Shown here: one piece after another, positions 13,217 through 24,856 of the stretch | How positions within the stretch are numbered: position 1 is the first letter of the stretch | Layout: every line of letters starts with the position of its first letter | From: Paramecium octaurelia | Lineage: Eukaryota > Ciliophora > Oligohymenophorea > Peniculida > Parameciidae | DNA: 64,000 bases | Direction of reading: 5' to 3' | NCBI GenBank assembly: GCA_905182995.1 | Contig: CAJJDP010000153.1 | Coordinates: 215,846 to 279,845 of the forward strand | Program-made: the position numbers and the translations under genes | The notes under the pieces: generated by a model | Seen by the model: only the letters and a program-made list of their open reading frames with translations | What the model was told of the DNA's origin: nothing | The model's database searches: none

Positions 13217-13537
13217 TCATTTCTAGAAGTATCCTACTTTTAGATCCCTTTTTATCATTATTTTGCATAAATATAATAATGAATTTCAAATAATTTTTGT
13301 AATACGCTATTCAATTCTTTAATATATAAGCAGATCTATCCAAAATACAAATAGTTTTGCGAATATAGAATATAAAAAATAAGAATTCACTTTTAAGTTG
13401 TTAATTTGATATATGATTAAGTTAGGTTTCAATATATAATATAGGGTTATAATAATATTGTTATTCGCTTCAATTTAATTTTAAAATAAGGAGATACAAA
13501 ATTAATCACTTTGACTATTTTATTTGACTAAAGAAAA

Positions 13538-13943
13538 TGGATCTAGAATAATCAATTCACTTATTGATTACTTATATAACCAAGCTATTTGATTATTTTA
13601 GATTTAAACAAATATATTATCAAAGTGGTTATTATCAATTAAAACTATTTCTTTATTATTATTGTGTAGTTAAAAACAAAATTAATACAAAATCATTTCT
13701 TACGAGAAGTTTCAGACTGCATAGTTCCTTGCTTTCGGATCTGAGGACTAGGTTTTTATGGAGGTTATTGGGATTAAGCCTTTTTATTGGAGGGTGAAAA
13801 AGATTGTGTCAATTGCAATTCATTTGATGGTTTAATTAAACATCTTGGATGGTGTACCCAAAGTTAGTATAGTTATTCAAAGAAATCCTCATTTGATACT
13901 ATTTCTTCTTATTTCTTATTTATCATTGATCTTTAATGAATGA
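13538..13943 (+). CDS. Unknown protein, frame join uncertain
   Basis: An ATG at 13538 opens a frame (MDLEQSIHLLITYITKLFDY) that continues to a TGA at 13795. A second frame, open from about 13595 to TGA at 13941-13943, is more protein-like: it contains FLAFGSEDQVFMEVIGIKP, WRVKKIVSIAIHLMVQL and a hydrophobic end, LILFLLISYLSLIFNE. The two could be joined by a GT-AG intron of 41 or 44 nt starting at 13666, which is long for this genome. I do not recognise a family. It may be part of the same decayed locus as the preceding island. Confidence 0.35.
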
Positions 13944-13968
13944 TTATCAATTACCAGATCTAATATGA

Positions 13969-14384
13969 ATGACAACTAAATACCAAAAATACATCGATAT
14001 TGTAGAATGGTTCAACAGTGTCTAGTCGATAACTAAATTTATTGATATTGTTCAAATAAAACTTAGAAAAGGAATTCCACTTCAGTCTCTCCTATTATTA
14101 GAGGAATACAATAGTTAGGTATGTGAATTGTATCAGTTTGATGTTGGATTGAGAGGATGATTCTACATATTCATATAATTATTGAGGCAAGATGGTTGAA
14201 TAACTACAGTTATAGAACATAATTAGAATACTTTGCTAAATTAATTTCTAATTCAAAATCGATTGAACTTGATTATTTGAGAAATAAACTGGATCTTTAT
14301 TAATTTTAATTAGGGGATGTTTACTACAAAAAGGTTAGTTCTATAATTTTGATATATTTGAGTGTTTCTTCAATGACTTTGTGA
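13969..14384 (+). CDS. Unknown protein, 3' overlap with minus gene
   Basis: The ATG at 13969 (directly after a TGA) opens MTTKYQKYIDIVEWFNSVQS. A frame change near 14118-14152 can be bridged by a 35-nt intron, after which the frame includes RTQLEYFAKLISNSKSIEL and reaches TGA at 14382. The last 200 bp overlap the 3' end of the coiled-coil gene on the other strand, whose reading is also protein-like. Either the genes truly overlap tail to tail or one reading is a shadow. No family is recognised. Confidence 0.35.
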
Positions 14385-15772
14385 GATAGAGGATAGGATG
14401 CATTAATCCCCAGTATTTATTGGCACACATTGATATAAAAGTCAATATTGTTATTTTGATTTAATTTATTCAACAATTCAATTCTACTGTTGACAAACTG
14501 CTATTCATCAGCATGTATCCATAACGAGAAGAGTTCAGGCCCTGATTGTGAGGAATAAAAGTTGAGATTTTGGAATAGAAACTACAGGAAATCACCTGCT
14601 AATTATTTCTTGTTCAGTTGATCAACATGATAAAACTCTATTTCAATTTAGGATATTAATGGATTGACCATCAATTCAATGCAAGGTTTTTAATCTTTAA
14701 AATGAATGTTCAATTGCTCATATTTTTATTGTACAAATGATTTTGGCATTATGGGTTTGATTGTCAATAACTTAGCCAATTACTTAATAGAAGTTGATGC
14801 TTATTAATGAGATTCATATATTTCCTTATTGAATCTCATGAAGTTTAGGTCCATTTCATGTAATTTTTGATTGATATTTTAGAGATCCCCCTTGGCATGT
14901 TCAATATTGCTAAGTTCGTTCATTTGATCTTCTAAATTGTTATATTGTTGACACATCTTGTTGTTCTCTTCTCTTAATACCATATTCTTCTTTTATTCAA
15001 TAACAAGTTTTAATTAATATGCTCGTAATTGCATTTGATACTTTTCTTCCAATTATTTATATTCACTTTTCATTTATTCCAATCTATCCTTATAACCTTC
15101 TATCTATTCGTCAACTAGTGATTGAAAACGATCTTATTGCCATTGAGTATTCAAATCTAAGATTATCACTATGGCTTTCCAAATTTATTCAATAAATATT
15201 GCAATAGCTTTGTCATCAATGGTCTTTAATATGCTCGATACAATTTCATTAAGTATTTCAATGCATTTAATTAAAACATCAAATCTAAAATGATGTTTAG
15301 GATGTTATTTATTAAGATCTGAGTTATCCAATTATTATTTTTTATCGAAGAGATCCTGAATGATAGTTTGATCTAAGTTTATTAGAGTCTCATACATACG
15401 AAACAACAATTTAGGATCTTTAATCTAAAATGAATATTATTAAGGAAGTTCTTAAACTTAGATAAAATTATACTATAAATATTTCCTTACCTCTCCAGAC
15501 ACAAGTTTTAAAGTGGAAACAACATTCTAATGATTGTTGATTAAGTAACCTTCTTCTAAGTATTTCTCAATTATCTTTAATGGAACATTAGACTTCTCTG
15601 GTATAACCGGTATAACAGATTCTAAGATGAATCCTAAGGGACTTTGATTGAAAGTTTTGTAGTTCGATTTAGATCTGGACTGTGAACTGGTTATTCTGCT
15701 TACTGAAGGTTTTATGGAGGATGAAATAACCCTTCTGTGAGCAGATACACTGTGTATATTATGTTTATGCAT
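14171..15772 (-). CDS. Coiled-coil protein of unknown function
   Basis: From ATG at 15772 a single minus-strand frame runs to TGA at 14171-14173, about 533 codons with no intron strictly required. A 66-nt in-frame AT-rich stretch near 15430-15500 begins with GTAAGG and may be a spliced region. The first 60 residues are Ser/Arg-rich and basic (SAHRRVISSSIKPSVSR). The middle (about residues 190-300) is a typical coiled coil with heptads such as EYKQLEEKYQMQLRAYQLKL. The C-terminal third is globular (FYHVDQLNKKQLAGDFLQF). I cannot name the family. Cytoskeletal or basal-body proteins of this shape are common in ciliates, but that is only an inference. The last 60 codons overlap a plus-strand gene. 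Confidence 0.65.
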
Positions 15773-15990
15773 TTTAGATCAAGTAATTTAATTAATAAAT
15801 AAATCCATTAAAAAAATGTTATAAGTTCTGTTATAAATTCCTTAAATAAAACCCATTTCAATTCACCATCAATTGATTCCATTCCATTTCAGTAAGTAAT
15901 ATTATCATCTGCTAATCATAGTAGGAGTAGAATAAAAATAAAAAAATAATAATAATAATAAAATTATTTTATAAATTCGGAGTAGTTTAT

Positions 15991-17696
15991 ATGAAATCAA
16001 ACATTCAGTCATATGGATTTCAAATTAGTATTATCCACTTTTAAAATGAAAAATTATACGAGTACAAACCGAACAACAAAAATATAGCACAGGAATTTTT
16101 GATGTGTGACTTATTCATATAATCCCCTTATTTGCGACAACATACGAAAATGATGAATAAGGAGAAATACCTATTCAAATTTGAGACGGATAAATTACTT
16201 TCCTCTCTTGAAACATAGGATGAACAATTATTGGTAAAGATAGCACGTATTTTAAATCATTAATAACCATAGGGTAGTTATTAGAAGCAGTTTAGACGTT
16301 ACATATACACAACATCCCAGGGAGATGTTTCAATATTAATAATATTTTGTGGAATGAAACCTAACAAAAAATCACTCTAATGGAATTTGGCTTATCTTCT
16401 CCACTAATAATATACCCCCCTGAATTGCTCAATAAAAAATACCGATGTTATGGAATTGAAATTGATTCATTCTTGATTGGGTGTACACTTTACCAATTGT
16501 ATTTTCGAAAACCTTTAGAACTACAAGAATAACTATTAGATATGAATTTTCGTGATTTAAATATGGAATTATCTAAAATTCAATCGCCACTCATTAGAGA
16601 ACTCTTGATTGGACTACTTCAATTTAACTTATCCAAAAGAATTTAATTTAAAGATCTGGCCAGACTCCTTAAGAGCAATCAGGTTATATAAGAATTTTAT
16701 TCTTAAATTAAAATATTCAAACCAAAATAGAATATAATTGATTAGAAGATTTTCTTCAGAGAATCAAGATAAGACGCGAGTAGTCCCACTTACATTATTA
16801 CTGATACTGCCTTATTAGAGTCTTTGATTATGCTACCTGATTAGTCTTAAAGCACTTTACAATCAACGTAAGAGCCCTTAAAACAAGTAAAGAAATTTTC
16901 AATTGTTGAAGACACTTTGATGTAGTACCAATTCAAATTAGAGGTAAGTAAATTTTAATGTTTTGATGAAGTTATTAGTATTCTGAAGGATTATAATCAA
17001 GACATAGCACCTGAACTAGGTTTAACAATATTGGCACTAAATTTTGGAAAAATTTTTTTTCACTTACTTTTAATTAGAGAACTAGAAATTGAAAATTCTA
17101 CTTACTTCTCTAAAGATGATCTAGAAATGAAGTTATGGAAATCATATAAAACTTTTAATTCCTAAGTAATAAACAATGAAATTGGAAAATTAAAAAACAA
17201 TGCAAATATGTTGAAAATTTCATTTAATAGAGAATAATAAATAAAATGCGTATAATTACAGATTACTAAGAATGAAATAGAAAATTAAGATTTTCTGTAA
17301 TCATAGTTATTTAAACTTTAATACTTCAATAATTCTTTGAGTAATTAGGAACAATCAAATAAATTTCTTGATGCATATCGAGTTTAATGTCTAATTCAAT
17401 TGCAAATAATAAATGATAATCTTGATTTTACGATGAATATCCAAACCGCTCAAAAACTAAGGTAGGGTTTGATTTTATGTACATTTGCAGATATCCTCTT
17501 TAAACCAAAACTTGAATGTCATAAATATGTTTTGGAAACCTTGAAAATCTAAGAGATTTCTCATTATCAGCAATTTATTGAATACATTAAACTAGATACC
17601 TCCTCATTCAACGAATGGTTCTAATAGGTGATTAATTACTTGATGAATCACGAATTAGGTAGATAATATATCAACTATTTGAATTAATTAATATGA
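15991..17696 (+). CDS. Pseudokinase-like protein A of a tandem pair
   Basis: 559 residues once a 26-nt intron near 16228 is removed; that splice places the downstream sequence exactly in register with its neighbour. Residues up to about 270 follow a protein kinase fold: an alpha-E-like VQTLHIHNIPGRCFNINNIL, a metal-loop position reading MEFG instead of DFG, a PPE replacing APE, and DSFLIGCTLYQLYF matching the D-x-W-S-x-G helix. The HRD catalytic aspartate is absent and no glycine-rich loop is visible, so catalysis is unlikely. The C-terminal half is helical and Gln-rich. Its neighbour, 82 bp downstream on the same strand, is a paralogue with the same order of motifs. Role unknown; scaffolding or regulation is the usual fate of such folds. 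Confidence 0.75.
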
Positions 17697-17778
17697 TTAA
17701 TAAATAATTATAATTTTTGAGACCTCTTGCTTCTATTGATTGGAACTATATTAAAATTATCATATCTCAATTTAAATA

Positions 17779-19564
17779 ATGAATATTAATCAAATTGGGG
17801 AATCATCCAGAATAAAGTCTTCTGCTTTTGATATAAGAGAAGTATCCATTTAAGGTCAAAAATATTTTGCCTATTACAAGAAGAATACGATGAATCAAGA
17901 ATTAGATAAATATCTGGCTCTTGATTTGGGCTTAATCCATAATTGCAAGTTTCTCAGAAAATACAAAATGAGTGCAGACGGACATAATTACAAAGCCTTT
18001 GAATATGTGGGTGAATACTAAATATTAAGAGATCTCATTAAACCCAAAGAAGAAACAATATTGAAAATTGTTTCTGATTTAGTATCTGCTTTAATGATTT
18101 TACATTCTAATTCACTCCTTGGTAGATGTTTCAATATTGATAATATTATTTTGATTAATGGAACAACCCCAATATTAATGGAATTTGGATACTATCCCAA
18201 AATGGATTACAAAGCGCCTGAATAAGTAATTAACACTCAATTGAATGAGAAGATAGACGCATTCTTGTTAGGTAGAGTGATCTATTATCTAACTGTTGGT
18301 AAGGAGTTGCCAACTTACACTCTTACTAATTTCAGGAATATGGAAGATATAATTAATCTTGCCATTGCAGAAACAAACTACTCTTAAAATTTAAAATTAT
18401 TTATATAGGGACTACTTTAGAAAAATAGAAATTCAAGAATAGATTATATTAAATTGGCTCAAAAGTTTGAAACTTCAAACAGTTCAAAATTGTTGAACTT
18501 TTATTAAAATGAATTTTAGAAATGCAGTATAAAAATCAATGAGCAATTATAAACAAGATAAGAATATGATGTTGAGATTTAAGACAGCTATTCATTTGAT
18601 ATTATCAAAATTCGAAATATAGGACCTTATGTTCCATCAAATTAATAGCCTAATATTTCAGTAACTAATATACATCCACCAGATTCCCCATCCTTTTCAA
18701 GCGATGAAGACAATCTCTCTCCTCCTATTATAAAGTCATAGTACCCAATAAATTATAGTTTTGAGGTGGATTCAGAAGAAATTAATAGAGAGTTATAAAA
18801 TATTCTACCTTTTTATATTGATTCTTTTGATAAATAATCAATCTGGAATAATATATTTTTTTCTTTATATCGTTTTGGTTTGGTGAAAAAATTGAATGAG
18901 ATGATCCAAAATTTTAAAAAATTAAGTGATGATTTAACATTATGGAAGACCAGCTTTGCTTTAAGTAAAATACATATAGTTCTACAACAAGAATTTGTTA
19001 ATAACTTAAATTAGGACAAGAATATATTTAGCATAAGCTAAGACGATTGGGTTGAGTTTATTACCAAGAATAAAGACTATAAAAAAATGAAACACAAATT
19101 ACAACATGAGTTGTAATAGGAACAGAAACTCTTCATTGGTTTGACATTCTCTTAATTATACAAAGGATATTCGATATTTAGATAAAACCCACCATAAAAT
19201 GATCATTTTTTAAACAATGTAATTATAATACTAAAATAAATAGAATTTGAAATACGACACCTTTGAAGAATATAAATTAGCATATAGAGGGATTTTAAGT
19301 GAGTCTGTAGCATTTTTTGAAAGATGTTAGGGAAAAGAATGTTCTATAATTAAATTATTTCTTCTGTTATGCCTGAAAATAAACAATATATGTGACGTAG
19401 ACACAATTTAAGAAAATTTTTAATATGTAGCACAGGTCTTAAAAATATCATAAGTTAGTTCTATTAAAGAAATAGAATATTTTTTCAAAAATAAAAGTGA
19501 ACCTCATTTTGATGAATTTTATAACATAATAAAAAGTAAATTCTTTGCTCAAAATCAATAATGA
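17779..19564 (+). CDS. Pseudokinase-like protein B of a tandem pair
   Basis: 586 residues after one 25-nt intron near 19219. The first 280 residues resemble a kinase domain. The region that should hold HRD reads MILHSNSLLGRCFNIDNI, the DFG position reads MEFG, APE reads KAPEQ, and the helix with the conserved Asp is EKIDAFLLGRVIYYLTVGKE. Loss of the HRD aspartate and the DFG to EFG change point to a pseudokinase. A Ser/Pro linker follows (HPPDSPSFSSDEDNLSPP), likely a phosphorylation site cluster, then a helical C-terminal region of about 230 residues. It is the second member of a head-to-tail duplication; the shared stretch GRCFNI(D/N)NI is the clearest match between the two. Confidence 0.78.
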
Positions 19565-19804
19565 ATTATTAAATAATCTATTTGTCATTTAATTTCATTA
19601 ATATTTATTCTTATGTTTCATTTATTTAGGTTGAGCTACTTATTTAATATTAATAGAACATTTCTTTCTTGTTATTTATATTTAATAGCCATATCTTTAT
19701 AACTATTTCTTTAAAGTATTGAAAATTGTAAGTATTACAAGTATATCTGTTCGATGAGTTCTGAGATAATAATTTATATAATAAAAATAACTTAATTATA
19801 AAAT
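19565..19804. other. Spacer between convergent genes
   Basis: AT-rich stretch between the tail-to-tail genes for pseudokinase B and the DHHC protein. No open frame stands out from chance. Confidence 0.6.
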
Positions 19805-21266
19805 TCATTGAGTACATTATAAATTTTGATTTTTGGGCGATGTCACAATGTTTGAATCTCCTTATAATCCTAACTAAAATGTATGACATTTTGAAGGTAG
19901 AGGTGGTTCCTATGCATGTAGAGATTATTTATCCGATATTTTATCTTAATTTTCAGATTCTTTATCTGGTTCAATTTCCATCTCCTATTTAATCACCATA
20001 TCCTTTTCATTTATTTAATCTTCTTTGGCAACTATTTATTCAACATTATTAGGCAATTCTAATAAGTGACTATTTTGAGGACAGTGATTCTGATTTTCAT
20101 TATTAATATTATCATCATCATCAGAACTTTCATTTAACTAAGGTTCTGAATCTTCTACTATCACTTGATTATATATCTATTTGTCTTTCAAGTCATCCAA
20201 ATCTTTTGGTTTTGACAATGACTGAATCTATTGTTTTTTATCTTAATCATTTCCAGGAGTAGTAGGTTTAGAGGTAAATAAACTAGGAATTTATGTAAAT
20301 TATTGCTAGGTCTATTAGTTGTTTTTCTTATCATCTTCTTATTTATTAGAGAAATAGTTAGGATTGGATTTCTTTGTATCTCCAGTCTTTAAGGATAATT
20401 GTGATTTTAAATCGAAACGCTTTGATGTTGATAACAATTATCCATAACCTGTGCCGCTCTCATTTTGTATCTATTTATTTTGTACATTCTGTGTTTTGAT
20501 CATCTTATCCTTAGATTCTTTTTTGGCTTTGATATATTCATAGGTAGATATATTATTCCATCTAGTTTTAATGATATTTGATTACTTGAAGTATAAGTGC
20601 ATAGATAATAAATATGCCAACACAATAAATACCGGAGGGTCTACTGCTATACAAATATACACTAAAATCTCGAAATCAGTATGCAGAACAAGCAATTTTA
20701 CATCTTAACCAATTCTAAATATCTTGAGTGCAACTAATGACAATACTAAGACAAAGAAGTAGGAATAATTCTTGTCTCCAATACAATTATTCAACCAAAT
20801 ACAATGATGATCAAATGTTGATACACATCTAATTACTACTATTAAATACTTATTACAACTCCAACAGTGTTTAGTTTTCTCTTGAACATGTGCTGAGCAT
20901 ACCAAACAATATGATTTAATGCCAGTCTTAAATTCTTTTCTTAGAATAGCAATATTTAATAATACCCTTGTAGTTTTGATAGTTGTTCCTCCTTGACTAC
21001 AGAGTCAATAGGATCTATTAATGTGGCTCTGAGACAAGAATAAATAATGCAAGTAACTACTGCTGTGAGAAGTATTAATTGGAGTTCCTGAATGAAAACA
21101 TCAATACCTTCATTCCAGTTTCTTCAAAATAAAAGGCAAAAAAGTATGCCACAATTATATCATATAGAGTGTATATCCAACTTAGTGATTGGTAAGCGTT
21201 GACTCCATTAATCAATCCATTTCTGCGGACTGGCCTGAGACGCCCTTGCTTTATATCAACGTCCAT
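19805..21266 (-). CDS. DHHC palmitoyltransferase
   Basis: 464 residues after three introns (20, 26 and 21 nt). These enzymes attach palmitate to cysteines of membrane-associated proteins. Two N-terminal membrane segments are visible (WIYTLYDIIVAYFFAF and LILLTAVVTCIIYSCL). The cysteine-rich domain then reads YCLVCSAHVQEKTKHC, WSCNKCVSTFDHHC and IWLNNCIG, with the catalytic Cys in DHHC. Two more hydrophobic segments follow (YFFVLVLSLVALKIF, ILVYICIAVDPPVFIVLAYLL). The 220-residue tail is polar, rich in Asn, Gln, Lys and Asp. The third intron falls between the NK and C of the cysteine-rich domain, and removing it restores the motif. The start ATG at 21266 precedes MDVDIKQGRLRPVRRNG, a basic cytosolic N-terminus. 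Confidence 0.92.
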
Positions 21267-21550
21267 TATTAATATTTAAAATATGCATATGAATCATAAT
21301 TTATTGAGCAAGTAAATCTTAAGTGTAATCTCATCTAATTAAACCCCTCTACATCAGCCTCTTGCATTACAATAATAATCTTTGAAAGCTACATAACTAA
21401 TAGTACTCTTATAATCAGACTTAATTTAAATTAATAATTCGCTTATTATAGTGATAAATAATTTTTTGATAGAATAATTGAAGCTGATTAAATTATCATA
21501 CAAAAAACATTGAAAGTCTATTGCTTTATATTTATATTATGATAAAGGAC
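21267..21550. other. Spacer, nothing seen
   Basis: AT-rich sequence between two minus-strand genes, including the likely promoter of the DHHC gene. I see no coding stretch or structured element. Confidence 0.5.
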
Positions 21551-21898
21551 TCATTAAACCAAATATGTTGCCATGCTTCCAGTTGCACCTGTGCAGAATC
21601 CTTATGAAACATATTTTAAAAGTCCTTGAGGAAGATGAGCTACCAGTCCAGTTGATTAAAACATTCCTTGAATAGTTTTATTATGTCCAACTGGTAAGTT
21701 CGCAACAGGTTTCCAATTATTTGACATATTTGATACAGGAGTAGCTATTGTTCCAGTTTCTGGCATATTATGAACTAGATAGCTTCCACTATTATTGACA
21801 ACAACAATTCCCCAATGTCCAAAAACATCGAAAGATGATGATTCTTTCGGTCTTGTATAGATAATAGCTGATTGAATTGTATCAAGGAGGTATGGCAT
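21551..21898 (-). CDS. Small unknown protein, possibly papain-fold-like
   Basis: 115 residues, no intron, from ATG at 21898 to TGA at 21551-21553; one in-frame TAA and others encode Gln. The sequence has GHWGIVVVNN followed by SYLVHNMPETG and, near the end, GFCTGATGSM. The order His-Trp-Gly-Ile, then a second His in a V-H context, then a Cys loosely recalls the permuted papain fold (LRAT/NlpC-P60 group), but spacing is short and the match is weak. It has no signal peptide or membrane segment. The next gene, on the opposite strand, starts about 800 bp away. Confidence 0.6.
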
Positions 21899-22690
21899 AT
21901 GTTTAAAAAATTATTATCATAAAAAAGTATGACGAAAGATTTTAATACACGAATTAAGGAATACTCAATTAATTATTCAGTTAAATTTTTTGTCAACAAG
22001 ATACTTTTAATATTTATTACTAGATTCGATATTCTTCTACATAATCCTCTAAAAGATGAAGACTTCATCTTCATAATATTGCAATGTCAACCTTTATTAC
22101 TAAAAGTCTCACTTACTTGTGTAACTCAAGACATGGACAAAAAATTATTTAGACAACTCCTGTAGCTTAACTAATAACCCTATTTCATGAGTAGTAAACT
22201 CTAGATATGATTATTATAAAAATAAGTTAATCATTTTTTGCATATGCAATCAAATATATATCGAATAATAATATAGAAAACGAAAAGGTGCATCCTTAAT
22301 GACTTTATATTGACAATTAAAAATAATCCATCTAATTTAATGACTACTTTATTACCAAATGTATCCTCATTAATTTATAATCCTTTCTATAAACCGGAAT
22401 ATGGCCTAAATGAGCGAATTCTTTGATAGATAACATATCAGCATTGCAATTTAAATTATAGATATTAAAATAATGTATAAAATATATTTATAGAATTGAT
22501 AATGAAAATAGCATAGTTATCTTCATAAGGCTATATTTATTTGTTATTTGATACTATGTAGCAATTTCTTAACTTTAGAATTATGATTAGCCATGGTTTT
22601 ATTTATTTAGATATTTCTTATTAATTATATTATTTTGTGTAGATGATAATAATTATATAAAGTAAAAGTGTAATAATATTAATTATTAAT
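21899..22690. other. Intergenic region between divergent genes
   Basis: About 790 bp between two divergently transcribed genes, so it should hold both promoters. A tiny plus-strand frame at 22340-22426 (contains NPFYKPEYGLNERIL) looks protein-like but is only 28 codons and may be a relic. A plus-strand open frame at 21929-22165 has chance length. No further element is recognised. Confidence 0.45.
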
Positions 22691-24075
22691 ATGGATCACA
22701 TGGAGTAATTGTGTTAGTCTGAATAATAGAAACCTCAATACCAATAACTTGTATTGCCAATTTACTAATAATAACTGTTCGTTTCTCACGGACCCAAATT
22801 GGGAAGGAGTGTACAACTTAAATGCAAGGGTTTCGATTAAGTTGATTCTCATTAATCTGGCGATCCAAATTATCATCAAATTTCATAGAATCAGTAATCC
22901 TTTAATGGCAAAACAGTTCATTCCTAAATGCAGTCCATGGTATCTCAAGAAATAAAAACTGAAGGTTTAAAAGTTTTGGTAACTGAGGAAGCAAGATAAA
23001 AAAAAGTAATCTTAAGAGGAGATTCTGGGGTATCCTGGTAATCAGAAGTTAGGCTCGAGATTAAACCTGAAGAATAATCAAAAGAATCAAAAGATTTATA
23101 AGAATGCCAAATCTGCTATGTTGATAAACCAAAAGAATTATTTATAGCCCCACTGAATTGCAAACATGAATTCTGCAGTGATTGTCTCTCTTAACATTTA
23201 ACTTAAAACATTTTGAAGGGCAACGTTCTAAGTATCACTTGTCCACAATCTTTGTGTACTGTTGCATTTAATGATGAACAAATTAAAGCTCTAGTTTAGG
23301 AGAAGATATATGAGAAATATAAGAGATTCTATAACAGACAAGTAATTAGTTAGAACAAAAATGTGAGATGGTGTCCAAAGCCAGTAATATATATATTTTT
23401 ATAATAGGATTGTGAAAATTATGTAATAGGAAATGGAAATGATTTACTTACTTGCATTTGTGGATAACCAATATGTTTTCAATGCGGGAATCAATATCAT
23501 AAAGGCATGAATTGCATTTAAGCAATGGATGCTCAATATTTGTAAGCCAGAAAAGATAATCTAATATTTGATTGTCCCAGTTGCAAAGCTCCTATCCAAA
23601 AAAAAGGAGGGTGTAATCATATGACCTGTTACAAATGCAAATATTAATTCTGTTGGCTCTGCAGAGGCAAGTATTCCTCGTATCACTATGTAATTTTCAA
23701 CGTTTTTGGATGTGTCTGTATTTAATCATTTCAATCATAGTCCCTGGTGGGTAGGGATCCAATCTCTAACCATTCAAAAATCCTATGTTGTTAAGAGTTA
23801 TGATGATCATTCCAAAAATCTTACTTACTATTGTCCTCGTTTCAGTATTATTAGCTCTTTTGCCATTCTTCCTCTTATATTTAATAGTTGCAGCTCCTTA
23901 TGAACTTTCCAGAAGACTATGTGGATTTAGATTAAGAAGATATAGACTATGGGGTAAAATAGGTTTTGGAATACTTTACTTTTTTTTGGGAGTTTTATTA
24001 TCCCCTTTAACAGTTGCCATAGCCATACTGGTCAGCCCGTGTTTTTTGATATTTTATTTGTTGGATAATATCTGA
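22691..24075 (+). CDS. RBR-type E3 ubiquitin ligase with C-terminal membrane segments
   Basis: 443 residues after introns of 24 and 29 nt. RBR ligases take ubiquitin from an E2 onto a cysteine of RING2 before passing it to the substrate. RING1 starts at [13 protein letters not shown] and includes [15 protein letters not shown]. The IBR contains VRWCPKPDCENYV, LTCICGQPICFQCG. RING2 reads [21 protein letters not shown] and YKCKYQFCWLC; the catalytic Cys is the one in GGC. Two hydrophobic segments follow ([22 protein letters not shown] and [18 protein letters not shown]), placing it in a membrane with the ligase domain in the cytosol, like RNF19 or RNF144 types. The N-terminal 130 residues are Gln-rich and disordered. 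It is in the same window as an E1 and a giant E2. Confidence 0.92.
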
Positions 24076-24130
24076 TTTATTATACTAATTTTATATATTT
24101 TTTATTAGCATCTTCCTATATAATTATTAA

Positions 24131-24815
24131 TCATTAAATTTCCTTAAGATGAATAAATATTTCGTTAACTCTTATACATTCCATCTGACATTTCTCGCAT
24201 TTTGTTTTATCTTCATCTTATTTTTCTCTGCATTTTGGACATATTTTCACTCCTTGACCTTTTTTCTCAAAAAAAATGTAATTTGTTTAGCAATTCAAAC
24301 ATTTCTCATTTTCTAAGGATTCTCTGGGGGTCATACAGGCCAAACAATGTTTCAAATAGTCTATATTTAAAATTTTAGGATTGATAACCTTAATTCATAA
24401 TTGGATCAAAAAGTTTGAAATCAATTAACAGTTGTAATTCATCCATTGATCCAATATATACTTTATGAATGAATATAAAAGGCAAAGGGTCTTAATTTAA
24501 TCTTTATTGTTTCACCCATTATTAACACATTGGATTATCACACAAATTAAATCCAAAAGATTTTAACTTCTTGTTCTTTATAAAAGTGAGTAACCTAAAT
24601 TATATCCAAGTATATAACCTTTAAGTAGATGTTGTTGCTTTCATATTGAAGCTGATGCTCGAATAATAGAAATGAAATTTCTCCCTTAGAGAAGGAACAA
24701 CTTGTCTGGCAGCCTTAATATGCTTTCTTAACCTCCAAAACTTTTAAATCATCATCGCATTAATTTCTTATTCCTATTTATTATTGAATTATACTATTTC
24801 TTGATCTTAATCCAT
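24131..24815 (-). CDS. Glutaredoxin-like protein with zinc ribbon (GRXCR1-like)
   Basis: 210 residues after introns of 24 and 28 nt. The N-terminal part is a thioredoxin/glutaredoxin fold: a first strand FHFYYSSISFN, a helix, then LPFIFIHKVYIGSMDEL, which matches the glutaredoxin signature in which the loop before GG-DEL binds glutathione. The usual active-site Cys after the first strand is replaced by Ser/Asn residues, so a redox role is doubtful. After a short linker, four CxxC pairs form a zinc ribbon: CLAC, CLNC, CPKC and CEKC. The arrangement of a glutaredoxin domain followed by a cysteine-rich tail is that of GRXCR1 in animals and related plant proteins. The second intron lies just before the first CxxC. 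Confidence 0.8.
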
Positions 24816-24856
24816 TGATATAATAATATAAAAAAACAATAATATTTAATATCAAT

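Noticed and set aside
19650..22165. Frames at 19650-19889 (-) and 21929-22165 (+)
   Set aside because: The first crosses the DHHC gene end in another frame and the spacer; the second lies in a divergent promoter region, with chance length.
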